Below, piece by piece: positions 15,357 through 23,947 of a stretch of DNA of 64,000 nucleotides (position 1 is its first letter; each line of letters begins with the position of its first letter). The notes beneath the pieces are model-generated. The model ran no database searches, was not told the DNA's origin, and worked only from the letters and a program-made list of their open reading frames with translations. Made by a program: the position numbers and the translations under genes. The DNA lies in NCBI RefSeq assembly GCF_014641615.1, contig NZ_BMIB01000009.1, positions 1-64,000 on the forward strand, read 5' to 3'. This DNA comes from Filimonas zeae. Lineage in GTDB: Bacteria > Bacteroidota > Bacteroidia > Chitinophagales > Chitinophagaceae.

Positions 15357-16577
15357 TTATAATGTAAATACCAGTTTCATTTCGGTGCCCTGGTCCAGTA
15401 CGCTGTGGCAGGTAATGGAGCCATTCATTAACTCGGCATATTTAGATACAATGTGCAGCCCCAGCCCCGTACCATCTATATTAGAGGCGTTAGAGGCGCG
15501 GAAAAACCGCTCGAACAAATGCGCCTGGTCTTCTGCGGAAATACCAATACCCTGGTCCTGCACGGTTAAGGTCATTTGCCCGTTGGCCACCGCACTGGCT
15601 ATGGTAATAGTAGCCTGCTCCGGCGAAAACTTTATGGCATTGCTCAGCAGGTTAATAACAATATGTTTAAGCAGAGAGGCATCCAGCGTAATTACCTCTT
15701 CGCCGGTATGGGTATACAGTACCTGCTGGCCGGGCTTTAATATGGTTTTCAGTTCTTCAATAATGCCCTGTACCAACAGGTGCAGGTTAAACCTGCCAGG
15801 CTTCTGTAGTATTTTGCCTTCTTCTATTTTACCAACCGATAAAAAGTCGTTCAGTATTTCGGTTAACCCGTTTACCGATGCAACTATACGCTCCGTATGC
15901 TTTTGCCGCTTCGGCTGCTCCTCGGTAGTAGTATACTTTTGCAGCAGTATGGTAGAGGAGAGAATGGTGCTGAGCGGTGTTCTGAACTCGTGCGAGGCCA
16001 GCGATACAAAGCGGCTTTTCAGCTCGTTCAGTTCTTTTTCTTTGTTTAACGATTTGGCCAGTTCTTCTTTCGATTCTTCCAGCTTGTTCATCGTTTCCTT
16101 TAACTGAAACGTGCGCTGCTCTACCTTATCTTCCAGCTCATCATTCAGCCGGCGTATTTCTTCCTCTGCTTTTTTGCGTATGGCAATGTTGTTAATAAAG
16201 GCAATTACCAGGTTGCTTTCCTCCTTGCGATAGTGGCACAAACTCACTTCTACCGGAAACTCCGTACCATCTTTACGCACGCCAAACAAATCCATACCCA
16301 GGCCCATAGGCCGGTTTTGCATGTGCGAGCTGAACCTTTCGCGGTGGGGTACATGTTTGTGGTGAAAGCGGCTGGGGATAATAACCTCTACCTTTTTGCC
16401 TACCAGCTGGTCATCCGCTTCGTACCCAAACTGCCCCAGCATAAAGGGGTTTACCAGCAGTATTTCGCCCTGGTCGTTGGCTACCAGAATGCCTATAGAA
16501 GCATGGGTAAAAATGGCCTCTACCAATTGCTTTTCGTTGCTAAACACACCTGGCTGGTGGGAATTTGTTGGCTGCAT
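15357..16577 (-). CDS. PAS-domain histidine kinase
   Basis: A 406-residue kinase without a membrane segment. It has an N-terminal PAS domain (about 15-135; EAIFTHASIGILVANDQGEILLVNP), a coiled coil (135-185), a HisKA domain with phospho-acceptor His196 in SLASHEFRTPLS, and an ATPase domain (NLLSNAIKFSPE, DQGIGISAEDQAHLFERFFRA, GTGLGLHIVSKYAEL). The soluble PAS sensor suggests a cytoplasmic cue such as redox state or oxygen, which is inference. It is the first gene of an operon with the Crp-fused response regulator. Confidence 0.93.
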   Translation of the reverse strand: MQPTNSHQPGVFSNEKQLVEAIFTHASIGILVANDQGEILLVNPFMLGQFGYEADDQLVGKKVEVIIPSRFHHKHVPHRERFSSHMQNRPMGLGMDLFGVRKDGTEFPVEVSLCHYRKEESNLVIAFINNIAIRKKAEEEIRRLNDELEDKVEQRTFQLKETMNKLEESKEELAKSLNKEKELNELKSRFVSLASHEFRTPLSTILSSTILLQKYTTTEEQPKRQKHTERIVASVNGLTEILNDFLSVGKIEEGKILQKPGRFNLHLLVQGIIEELKTILKPGQQVLYTHTGEEVITLDASLLKHIVINLLSNAIKFSPEQATITIASAVANGQMTLTVQDQGIGISAEDQAHLFERFFRASNASNIDGTGLGLHIVSKYAELMNGSITCHSVLDQGTEMKLVFTL

Positions 16578-16615
16578 ATCACTACTCTCTCCGGGTAAAC
16601 AATAAGTCGTTGGCG

Positions 16616-16623
16616 CAAAGGTA
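16616..16623 (-). promoter_or_regulatory. -7 box of the histidine kinase operon
   Basis: The minus strand reads TACCTTTG, 39 bp upstream of the kinase ATG. Confidence 0.5.
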
Positions 16624-16718
16624 TGATTATAATAAAAAATAATTTGATAAGTAAACAGGAATTAGGATGCCGGAAGGGGCCTGCATGCTGCTGAAACGCC
16701 CGGTTGCGCAATTTAAAG

Positions 16719-16726
16719 TACCTTTG
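16719..16726 (+). promoter_or_regulatory. -7 box of the YkgJ-type gene
   Basis: TACCTTTG, 29 bp before the ATG at 16755. It supports starting at 16755 or at the next ATG (16770). Confidence 0.5.
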
Positions 16727-16754
16727 CAGGCCGTAAAGGCAACATTATTCTGGT

Positions 16755-17237
16755 ATGAGTGAGGTAAATATGGACAACTGGCAAAAGAAATCGGCAGATC
16801 GCGCCAAGCTGTATAAACAGTGGATAGCGCGTGCCGATAAAAATAAAGTGCTGAAACAGTTGCCGGACCTGCATGAGGAAGCTTTTGAAAAAGTAGACTG
16901 CCTGGAATGTGCTGCCTGCTGCAAAAACTATTCGCCCCGCTTTAAAACCCCGGATATTAAGCGCATAAGCAAACACCTGCGTTTACGGGAGAGCGAGTTT
17001 ATTGATAAATACCTGAACCTGGACACCGATGGCGATTACGTGGTAAAAAGCAGTCCCTGCGCCTTTTTGGGGGCCGATAATTACTGTAGTATTTATGAAG
17101 TACGCCCCTCAGACTGCTACCGTTTCCCTTATACAGATGAAGATGTATTATTAAAGCGCCCGCAGATTACCTTAAAAAATGCCAGTTTTTGCCCGGCAGT
17201 GTACTTTGTGCTGGAGAAGCTGATACAGGCAAAATAG
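16755..17237 (+). CDS. YkgJ-family cysteine cluster protein
   Basis: A 160-residue protein with the zinc/iron-chelating cysteine-cluster pattern: VDCLECAACCKNY, then SPCAFLGADNYCSIYEVRPSDCYRFPY and a final FCPAVYF. The family (YkgJ/CxxCxxCC) is thought to bind metal; its biochemical role is not established. The N-terminal SADRAKLYKQWIARADK region is helical. It is followed by a Kef-type antiporter gene 62 bp downstream on the same strand and may share its transcript. Confidence 0.85.
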   Translation: MSEVNMDNWQKKSADRAKLYKQWIARADKNKVLKQLPDLHEEAFEKVDCLECAACCKNYSPRFKTPDIKRISKHLRLRESEFIDKYLNLDTDGDYVVKSSPCAFLGADNYCSIYEVRPSDCYRFPYTDEDVLLKRPQITLKNASFCPAVYFVLEKLIQAK

Positions 17238-17299
17238 CTATATTTACGCGGTTGGTACCCTAAGGACATGATTAAGAGCATGGTTTATGTTTAAAAGTA

Positions 17300-19558
17300 T
17301 TGTTTATTATGACGCATTTGCCAAAATTGATAGAAGACCTGGCTTTAATACTGATGGCTGGCGCCGTAACCACTTTGTTGTTTCGCCGCCTGAAGCAGCC
17401 GCTGGTGTTGGGGTATATTATTGCGGGCCTGCTGGTAGGGCCGCACATTGCTATACTGCCTACTGTAATTGATACAGAAAATATAAATGTACTGGCCGAG
17501 TTAGGCGTTATTTTCCTGTTGTTTAGTCTGGGTTTGGAGTTTAGCTTTAAAAAGCTGGTAAGGGTAGGGGGCGCCGCCTCTATTACTGCTATTGTAGAAG
17601 TAATAGGTATGCTGGGCATAGGTTATGCCAGCGGGCAGATACTGGGCTGGAGCCAGATGGACAGTATTTTTCTGGGTGGTATACTTTCTATTTCTTCCAC
17701 CACCATTATTATACGGGCTTTTGAAGAGCTGGGCGTAAAAAGCCAGCAGTTTGCGGGTATTGTTTTCGGGGTGCTGATTGTAGAAGACCTGGTGGCCATT
17801 TTGCTGCTGGTATTACTTTCTACCCTGGCGGTAAGCCGGCAGTTTGCCGGGCCCGAAATGGCTTTTTCGGTGTTAAAACTGGTATTCTTTCTCTCCCTCT
17901 GGTTTATAGCGGGTATATTTCTGATTCCTACTTTTTTAAAAAAGGCGCGGAAGCTGCTGAGTGAAGAAACCTTGCTGATACTATCGCTGGGCCTTTGCCT
18001 GGGTATGGTGGTACTGGCTACACACGTGGGCTTTTCGCCGGCGCTGGGTGCTTTTGTAATGGGTTCTATACTGGCCGAAACTACCAAAGCTGAAAAGATT
18101 GAACACCTGGTAAAACCGGTGAAGAACCTGTTTGCTGCGGTGTTTTTTGTATCGGTAGGTATATTGATAGATCCGGCGGTGATAGTAAAACATGGCGGGC
18201 CGGTATTACTGATTACCGTGCTGACTATTGTGGGCAAATTTTTATCAAGCAGTATAGGTGCCGTATTATCGGGCCAGCCGCTGAAACAATCTATACAGGC
18301 GGGTATGAGCCTGGCGCAGATAGGGGAGTTTTCCTTTATCATTGCCACACTGGGGCTTACCTTAAAAGTAACCAGCGATTTTCTGTACCCCATAGCCGTG
18401 GCAGTAAGTGCCATTACCACGTTTACCACGCCCTACCTGATTAAATGGTCAGAGCCTTTTTATCATTTTCTGGATAGAAACCTGCCGCGCAAATTTGTAA
18501 ACACCTTAAACAAATACTCTTCCGGTACGCAGGACATACAGGCAGAGAGCGACTGGAAAATTGTATTGCGTGCGTATACCGCTATTGTATTAACCAATAT
18601 GATTATTTCGGTAGCTATTATACTGCTGTCTTCCACCTTTTTAACCCCATGGGTACAGGGTAAAATGAACTACAGCCTTACAGGCGATATTATTGTACTG
18701 CTGATTACGTTTGTGGCCTGTGCGCCGTTTACCTGGGCTATGATGGCTAAAAAGCCAGATACCATGGCGTATACTAACCTGTGGCTGGATAAAAAGTATA
18801 ACCGCGGCCCGCTGGTAATTATTGAGGTGATACGTAACCTGCTGGCGGTATTTCTGGTAGGCTTTCTGGTAGACAGGTTGTTCTCCGGCACCATAGCCAT
18901 TCTGGTGGCTATTCCGGTAATGATAATTGTATTATACATCTTCTCCCGCAGAATGCAGCTATACTACGGCCGTATTGAAAAACGCTTTTTGCGTAACCTG
19001 AATGCGCGGGAAAGCAGGGAGATTGAAGAAGACACAGCCAGGGCATCACTATCCCCCTGGGATGCGCACCTTGCCAGTTTTGAAATTAGCCCGTACGCAG
19101 CCTACGTAGGCGTATCGCTGCAACACCTGGCCTGGCGCGAACGTTTTGGGGTTAACCTGGCGTATATAGAACGGGGTGGCAAAGTAATTTACGCGCCCAG
19201 CCGGGATGAGAAATTATTCCCTTATGACCATATTGGGGTAATTGGTACGGATGAGCAGTTAATATCGCTACGTCCGCTGCTGGAAGACAATGCCAATGAA
19301 GTTACCTATGCAGAAGGCGATAAGCGCGAGAACATTGTGTTACAGAAAGTAATTGTAGATGAGCATACCAAACTGAAAGGCCAAACCATACGCCTGAGTG
19401 GCATACGCGAAAAAACCAATGGCCTGGTAGTGGGTATTGAGCGCAAAGGGCAACGTATACTCAACCCCGCTTCCGATACGAAGTTTGAGTGGGATGATGT
19501 GGTTTGGGTAGTGGGGGATAGAAGAAAGATTCAGCAATTGTACATTAAGCACGATTAA
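17300..19558 (+). CDS. Kef-type cation:proton antiporter with TrkA-C domains
   Basis: A 752-residue inner-membrane protein. The N-terminal part (about 10-390) is a monovalent cation:proton antiporter-2 domain with many membrane helices, including QPLVLGYIIAGLLVGPH, GVIFLLFSLGLEFSF and SPALGAFVMGSILAET. A second hydrophobic block follows (about 425-560), then cytosolic TrkA-C-like domains (about 590-750; LQHLAWRERFGVNLAYIERGGKVIYAPSRDEKLFPYDHIGVIG). The N-terminal start may be the ATG at 17309 (MTHLPKLIED). A perfect terminator follows. The transported ion (K+ or Na+) cannot be told. Confidence 0.9.
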   Translation: MFIMTHLPKLIEDLALILMAGAVTTLLFRRLKQPLVLGYIIAGLLVGPHIAILPTVIDTENINVLAELGVIFLLFSLGLEFSFKKLVRVGGAASITAIVEVIGMLGIGYASGQILGWSQMDSIFLGGILSISSTTIIIRAFEELGVKSQQFAGIVFGVLIVEDLVAILLLVLLSTLAVSRQFAGPEMAFSVLKLVFFLSLWFIAGIFLIPTFLKKARKLLSEETLLILSLGLCLGMVVLATHVGFSPALGAFVMGSILAETTKAEKIEHLVKPVKNLFAAVFFVSVGILIDPAVIVKHGGPVLLITVLTIVGKFLSSSIGAVLSGQPLKQSIQAGMSLAQIGEFSFIIATLGLTLKVTSDFLYPIAVAVSAITTFTTPYLIKWSEPFYHFLDRNLPRKFVNTLNKYSSGTQDIQAESDWKIVLRAYTAIVLTNMIISVAIILLSSTFLTPWVQGKMNYSLTGDIIVLLITFVACAPFTWAMMAKKPDTMAYTNLWLDKKYNRGPLVIIEVIRNLLAVFLVGFLVDRLFSGTIAILVAIPVMIIVLYIFSRRMQLYYGRIEKRFLRNLNARESREIEEDTARASLSPWDAHLASFEISPYAAYVGVSLQHLAWRERFGVNLAYIERGGKVIYAPSRDEKLFPYDHIGVIGTDEQLISLRPLLEDNANEVTYAEGDKRENIVLQKVIVDEHTKLKGQTIRLSGIREKTNGLVVGIERKGQRILNPASDTKFEWDDVVWVVGDRRKIQQLYIKHD

Positions 19559-19573
19559 CCGTATTATTTATAT

Positions 19574-19612
19574 AAAAAGCGCCCGGCAATATATGTTTGC
19601 CGGGCGCTTTTT
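19574..19612. terminator. Bidirectional terminator between antiporter and MFS genes
   Basis: Perfect stem AAAAAGCGCCCGGCAA / TTGCCGGGCGCTTTTT, with a 7-base loop, between two convergent genes; A-run on one side and T-run on the other serve both strands. Confidence 0.92.
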
Positions 19613-19633
19613 ATTGTAGCAGTGTAGGGTAGC

Positions 19634-20905
19634 TTAGTATTCCATTTTGCGTAGTGCCGGCGCTTTGGCCCAGGTAATCAGCACTACCAGCAACGTCATA
19701 CACCCACCGAATATTACAGATGGCACCACACCCATTAAACGGGCAGAAAGGCCGCTTTCAAACTGGCCCAACTCGTTACTGGAGTTAATAAACATAGAGT
19801 TTACACTCATTACCCGGCCACGCATGTTATCAGGCGTTTTTAACTGTGTAATGGTACCACGTATAACTACGCTGATGCCATCCAGCATACCACTCAGCAG
19901 CAGCACCGCAAACGAAATCCAGTACAGTTTAGATATACCGAAGATGATAATACAAATACCAAAGCCGGCAACGGCTATCAGCAATTTGCGGCCCTGTTGC
20001 TTACGCATAGGAAAGGCGGTTAACAATAGCACACTGCATATAGCGCCTATATCAGAAGCGGCGTTGAGCATACCAAAACCTTCCGGCCCGGCCTTTAATA
20101 TATCGCGGGCGTATACCGGCACCATAGCTACCGCACCGCCAAACAATACGGCAAACATATCCAGCGATACGGCGCCCAGCAGTTCTTTGGTTTTAAATAC
20201 AAAGTTGAGGCCTTCCTTAACACTATCCCAGGTGCGTTTTTCGCCCTTTACATTTACCGGTGGCTTGGCGCTTACGCGGGATATGCAGATGAGTGATATC
20301 AGCAGCATAGCGCTTATTACCCCCAGGGTGCCGGTATTACCTACCAGCGCAATCAAAAAGCCACCCGCGGCGTGGCCGCTTACCGAGCCCAGCAGGTAGG
20401 AACTCTGATTCCACGTCATAGCATTGGGCAGTGTTTCTCTGGGTACCGTAGAGGCCAGCATTACGTTAAACACCGGCCCGGTAAAAGCACGTACAATACC
20501 GGTACCGAATATGGTAATGTAAATAAGCACCGCTATAATATGATGGCTGAGGCTGATGCGGATATAGTTGGTGGATAAAAACAGCAGTATCAGCACCGCC
20601 AGAATATACAGGGCGATACCTTTCTGTAACATGCCCCGCTTTTCACTCAGGTCAATCACATGCCCGGCATACAGCGCCAGTGAAATGGCCGGTATAATTT
20701 CTGAAAGGCCTATAAGGCCAATGGCCAGGGGATCGTTAGTAAGGTTGTATACCCACCAGCCCAGCATGGTGGTAAGCATACGCATAGACATGGTAAACAA
20801 AAAGCGGCTGGCCAGCAGGTTTCTGAATTCCGTAATACGTAGTGCAGCAAATTTGTCTATCGGTTGTTCGGTTGGTTCCTGTTTCTGCAGGTGATCACTT
20901 GCCAT
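19634..20905 (-). CDS. MFS transporter
   Basis: A 423-residue major facilitator with about 12 hydrophobic segments and a cytosolic leader. Sequence signs are FRNLLASRFLFTMSMRMLTTMLGWWVYNLTNDPLAIGLIGLSEIIPAISLALYAGHVIDLSEKRG (loop 2-3) and the internal LLSGMLDGISVVIRGTITQLKTPDNMRGRVMSVNSMF. This resembles the MFS_3/EntS-like branch of exporters; the substrate is unknown. Third gene of an operon with folK and the deoxynucleoside kinase (22-bp gap), convergent with the antiporter. Confidence 0.85.
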   Translation of the reverse strand: MASDHLQKQEPTEQPIDKFAALRITEFRNLLASRFLFTMSMRMLTTMLGWWVYNLTNDPLAIGLIGLSEIIPAISLALYAGHVIDLSEKRGMLQKGIALYILAVLILLFLSTNYIRISLSHHIIAVLIYITIFGTGIVRAFTGPVFNVMLASTVPRETLPNAMTWNQSSYLLGSVSGHAAGGFLIALVGNTGTLGVISAMLLISLICISRVSAKPPVNVKGEKRTWDSVKEGLNFVFKTKELLGAVSLDMFAVLFGGAVAMVPVYARDILKAGPEGFGMLNAASDIGAICSVLLLTAFPMRKQQGRKLLIAVAGFGICIIIFGISKLYWISFAVLLLSGMLDGISVVIRGTITQLKTPDNMRGRVMSVNSMFINSSNELGQFESGLSARLMGVVPSVIFGGCMTLLVVLITWAKAPALRKMEY

Positions 20906-20927
20906 AGTTCACTTCTCCTTTTAAAAA

Positions 20928-21560
20928 TCAGGGTAGCGTTATCAGGTGCTGCCCCTCGTCGTAGTCTTTTTCCAGTGCATCCAGTATTACCTGTACATGT
21001 AGGTCATTGCTCAGGAAATCGGCGTTGGAAGCGTCTACAATAATGGTTTTGATATTTTTTTGTTTAATGTAGCTGGTATAGGTTTCCTGTATGTTAATCA
21101 GGTATTCATCGGGTATATGCTGCTCGTACCCGCGGTTGCGCTTTTTAATGTTAGCCTGTAGCTTGTTTACCGGCGAGTGCAGGTAAATCAATATATCGGG
21201 AAATATCAGTTGCTGGTGAATAATATCAAACAGTTTCTGGTACAGCCTGAATTCTTCTTCCGGCAGGTTTACCTTGGCAAACAGCAGACACTTGGTAAAC
21301 AGATAATCTGAAACCGTTACGGTTTGAAACAAATCGTTGGTATGCAGCATCTCCTTCAGCTGTTTAAAGCGTTCTGCCATAAAAAACAACTCCAGCGGAA
21401 AAGCGTATTGTTTGGGGTTTTCATAAAAGCGGGGCAGAAAAGGGTTATCTGCAAACTCTTCCAGTATTAACCGGGCATTCAGTTTTTTAGATAATAGATG
21501 GGCCAGCGTGGTTTTTCCGGCTCCAATGTTGCCCTCAATGGTAATAAAGTGGTACTTCAT
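20928..21560 (-). CDS. Deoxynucleoside kinase
   Basis: A 210-residue dNK-family kinase that phosphorylates deoxynucleosides for salvage. The P-loop GNIGAGKTT is near the N-terminus, followed by EEFADNPFLPRFYENPKQYAFPLELFFMAERFKQL and the lid-like KKRNRGYEQHIPDEYL. The frame extends seven residues upstream (21581), but MKYHFITIEG starting at 21560 is the normal beginning. It lies between folK (gap about 35 bp) and the MFS gene on the minus strand. Confidence 0.9.
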   Translation of the reverse strand: MKYHFITIEGNIGAGKTTLAHLLSKKLNARLILEEFADNPFLPRFYENPKQYAFPLELFFMAERFKQLKEMLHTNDLFQTVTVSDYLFTKCLLFAKVNLPEEEFRLYQKLFDIIHQQLIFPDILIYLHSPVNKLQANIKKRNRGYEQHIPDEYLINIQETYTSYIKQKNIKTIIVDASNADFLSNDLHVQVILDALEKDYDEGQHLITLP

Positions 21561-21595
21561 CAGATGGTAATGTCCGCCCAAAATTAAGACAGCCG

Positions 21596-22087
21596 CTACA
21601 GAGCGTCGGAAATTTTATGCACATCCAGTGTATCCGGGCAGTTTTGCAGCAGTTGTGCAATGGTCTGGTGCAGTACCGGGTGCTCTACATCTGCCGCTAT
21701 TTCTGCCAGCGGCAGCAGGGCAAAACGGCGCAGTGGCAGGCGGGGGTGGGGTACGGTAATCAGTGGCGTGGTAATTATGGCGTTGTTGTACAGCAGCATA
21801 TCAATATCTACCGTGCGTGGCCCCATTGCTACGGTTCTTTCCCTGCCCAGCACCAGTTCTATGGCCAGTAAAGCTTCCATCAGCGGGGCGGCATCCAGCA
21901 TTGTTTCCAGTAAAAGGGCCTGATTGTAAAAGGAGGGCTGGTTTTCCATACCCCACGCGGCCGTTTCGTAAATAGTGGATAACTGGGTAAGCTTACCGCA
22001 TTTTTCCTGTATCAATTGCCGTGCATGGCGCAGATAAGCCGTACGATTACCTAAATTACCGCCTATCAACAGGTATGCTTTGTTCAT
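21596..22087 (-). CDS. folK: 2-amino-4-hydroxy-6-hydroxymethyldihydropteridine diphosphokinase
   Basis: A 163-residue HPPK of folate synthesis, transferring pyrophosphate from ATP to the pterin. Conserved features are the start YLLIGGNLGNRTAYL, the TAAWGMENQPSFYNQALLLET substrate loop, and the signature RTVAMGPRTVDIDMLLYNN with the metal-binding aspartates. Length is normal. First gene of an operon with a deoxynucleoside kinase and an MFS transporter, and divergent from sppA. Confidence 0.95.
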   Translation of the reverse strand: MNKAYLLIGGNLGNRTAYLRHARQLIQEKCGKLTQLSTIYETAAWGMENQPSFYNQALLLETMLDAAPLMEALLAIELVLGRERTVAMGPRTVDIDMLLYNNAIITTPLITVPHPRLPLRRFALLPLAEIAADVEHPVLHQTIAQLLQNCPDTLDVHKISDAL

Positions 22088-22153
22088 AAATAGATGAGAT
22101 GGAGCGGGTCAAATATCTTTATTTTTACAACATTGCACAGGAGAATTTAAGTT

Positions 22154-23914
22154 ATGAAAGGATTTATCAAGATATTTTTCGCCGCCTTTTTGGCGCTGGC
22201 CGTGTTTGTGCTGGTGCTATTCTTCATTATAGTAGGGGTAATAGCCAGCAAATCCAGCGATGAAAAGCCTGCAATAGGCAGTAATGGAGTGCTGGTGGTA
22301 GATTTATCTGTGGTATATAACGATAAATCTAAAGACAATACCGTTAACTCCCTTCTGGGCGATGGCCCCTCTGTTTTACCCGGCCTTAACGATGTGGTAA
22401 ACATGCTGCGCTATGCACAAAAAGACTCCAGTATAAAAGGTGTTTACGTAAAAAGCGATTACAACAACAACAGTTTTGCTGCTACGGAAGAGCTTAGGCA
22501 GGCACTTACTGACTTTAAACGCAGCGGTAAGTTTGTAGTTGCTTATGGCGACGTTATTACGCAGGGCGCTTATAAAGTGGCTTCTGTTGCCGATAAAGTG
22601 TATTGCCACCCCAAAGGCGGCCTGGAATGGAAGGGGTACGCCACCAGCTTACTGTTTATGAAAGGCCTGCTGGACAGGCTGGAAGTGCAGCCGGAAGTGT
22701 TTTACGCCGGTAAGTTTAAAAGCGCTACAGAACCTTTCCGTTATACAGAAATGAGCGATGCCAACAGATTGCAAACCTCTGTTTGGATGAATGATTTATA
22801 CAGCCATTTTTTACAGAACGTAGCAGACAGCCGTAAGGTAGATACCGCCACGCTGCACCAGCTGGCCATTCATAACAGCGTAAGAACTGCCGAAGATGCC
22901 GTTAAATACCATTTGGTAGATGCGCTGAAATATGATGATGAAGTAAAAAGCGAACTGTTTGCCCGCATGGGTATAAAAGAAACCGAGAAGGTAAACTTTG
23001 TGCCGCTGAGCAAATACTATAAATCGGCCGGTTTAAACGATGCCGAAGGCGATAAAATAGCGGTGATTTATGCGGAAGGCGAAATTGTAGATGGAAGAGG
23101 GGAGGAAGATGGGCAGATTGGAAGCATTACCTATAAAAACCTGATACGCAAAGCCCGTTACGATAAAAGCATTAAAGCCATTGTACTGCGCGTAAACTCC
23201 CCGGGTGGTAGCGCCCTGGCCAGTGATGTTATCTGGCGCGAGGTAAGCATGGCGCGTAAAAGCAAGCCGGTAATTGTTAGTATGGGTGATATGGCTGCTT
23301 CGGGCGGTTATTATATAGCTTGCAATGGCGATTCTATATTTGCAGATGCTACTACCATTACCGGTTCAATAGGCGTGTTCTCACTTTCGTTTAATGGTTC
23401 TGCTTTCTTTAAAAACAAGCTGGGTATTACATTTGACGGTGTTAAAACGGCCCCTTCGGCAGATATGGGTTTTGGGGTAAGACCTTTAACCGAACCGGAG
23501 AAAAGAATGATGCAGGAAGATGTGGACTCAGTATACTACACCTTTACATCGCGCGTGGCAGAGGGCCGTAAAAAGCCTGTGGAATATATTGACAGCATTG
23601 CCCAGGGCCGTGTGTGGACGGGCGAAAGGGCTTTACAATTAGGCCTGGTAGATAAAATTGGTAACCTGCGTGATGCTATTGCCTGTGCTGCCAGAGCAGC
23701 AAAAGCAAAGGAATATTATATTAAAGAGTATCCGGAGCGTAAAGGCTTTTTGCAACAGTTTATGGGCGGCTCTGCCGAGAAAACGCTGAAGAGCCGTATG
23801 ATGACGGAAGAAATTGGGTTAGACCAGTATAAACTGCTGCAGCAGATGAAAAAAGTAAAAACCTGGGCAGATGCGCCACAGGCCCGGCTTCCTTTCCAAT
23901 ACACAACAAATTAA
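22154..23914 (+). CDS. sppA: Signal peptide peptidase SppA, 67K type
   Basis: A 586-residue membrane-anchored serine protease that degrades cleaved signal peptides. One N-terminal membrane helix (FFAAFLALAVFVLVLFFIIVGVI) is followed by two SppA domains. By comparison with E. coli SppA, the catalytic pair is Lys189 in YAGKFKSATEPF and Ser383 in GDMAASGGYYIAC, both present. The typical IMAGAF-like motif is replaced here by the DATTITGSIGVF segment. Monocistronic-looking, divergent from folK, followed by an ABC permease with its own -7 box. Confidence 0.95.
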   Translation: MKGFIKIFFAAFLALAVFVLVLFFIIVGVIASKSSDEKPAIGSNGVLVVDLSVVYNDKSKDNTVNSLLGDGPSVLPGLNDVVNMLRYAQKDSSIKGVYVKSDYNNNSFAATEELRQALTDFKRSGKFVVAYGDVITQGAYKVASVADKVYCHPKGGLEWKGYATSLLFMKGLLDRLEVQPEVFYAGKFKSATEPFRYTEMSDANRLQTSVWMNDLYSHFLQNVADSRKVDTATLHQLAIHNSVRTAEDAVKYHLVDALKYDDEVKSELFARMGIKETEKVNFVPLSKYYKSAGLNDAEGDKIAVIYAEGEIVDGRGEEDGQIGSITYKNLIRKARYDKSIKAIVLRVNSPGGSALASDVIWREVSMARKSKPVIVSMGDMAASGGYYIACNGDSIFADATTITGSIGVFSLSFNGSAFFKNKLGITFDGVKTAPSADMGFGVRPLTEPEKRMMQEDVDSVYYTFTSRVAEGRKKPVEYIDSIAQGRVWTGERALQLGLVDKIGNLRDAIACAARAAKAKEYYIKEYPERKGFLQQFMGGSAEKTLKSRMMTEEIGLDQYKLLQQMKKVKTWADAPQARLPFQYTTN

Positions 23915-23918
23915 TCCC

Positions 23919-23926
23919 TAGTTTTG
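23919..23926 (+). promoter_or_regulatory. -7 box of the ABC permease gene
   Basis: TAGTTTTG matches TAnnTTTG, 22 bp before the ATG at 23948. Confidence 0.5.
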
Positions 23927-23947
23927 CGCTCTCAATAAAAAAGAGCT

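Noticed and set aside
15271..16107. Long plus-strand ORF of 278 codons
   Set aside because: Lies antisense to the well-supported histidine kinase with HisKA and ATPase motifs.
17623..18429. Minus-strand ORF of 268 codons
   Set aside because: Antisense to the clearly coding antiporter; its composition is low in typical coding signals.
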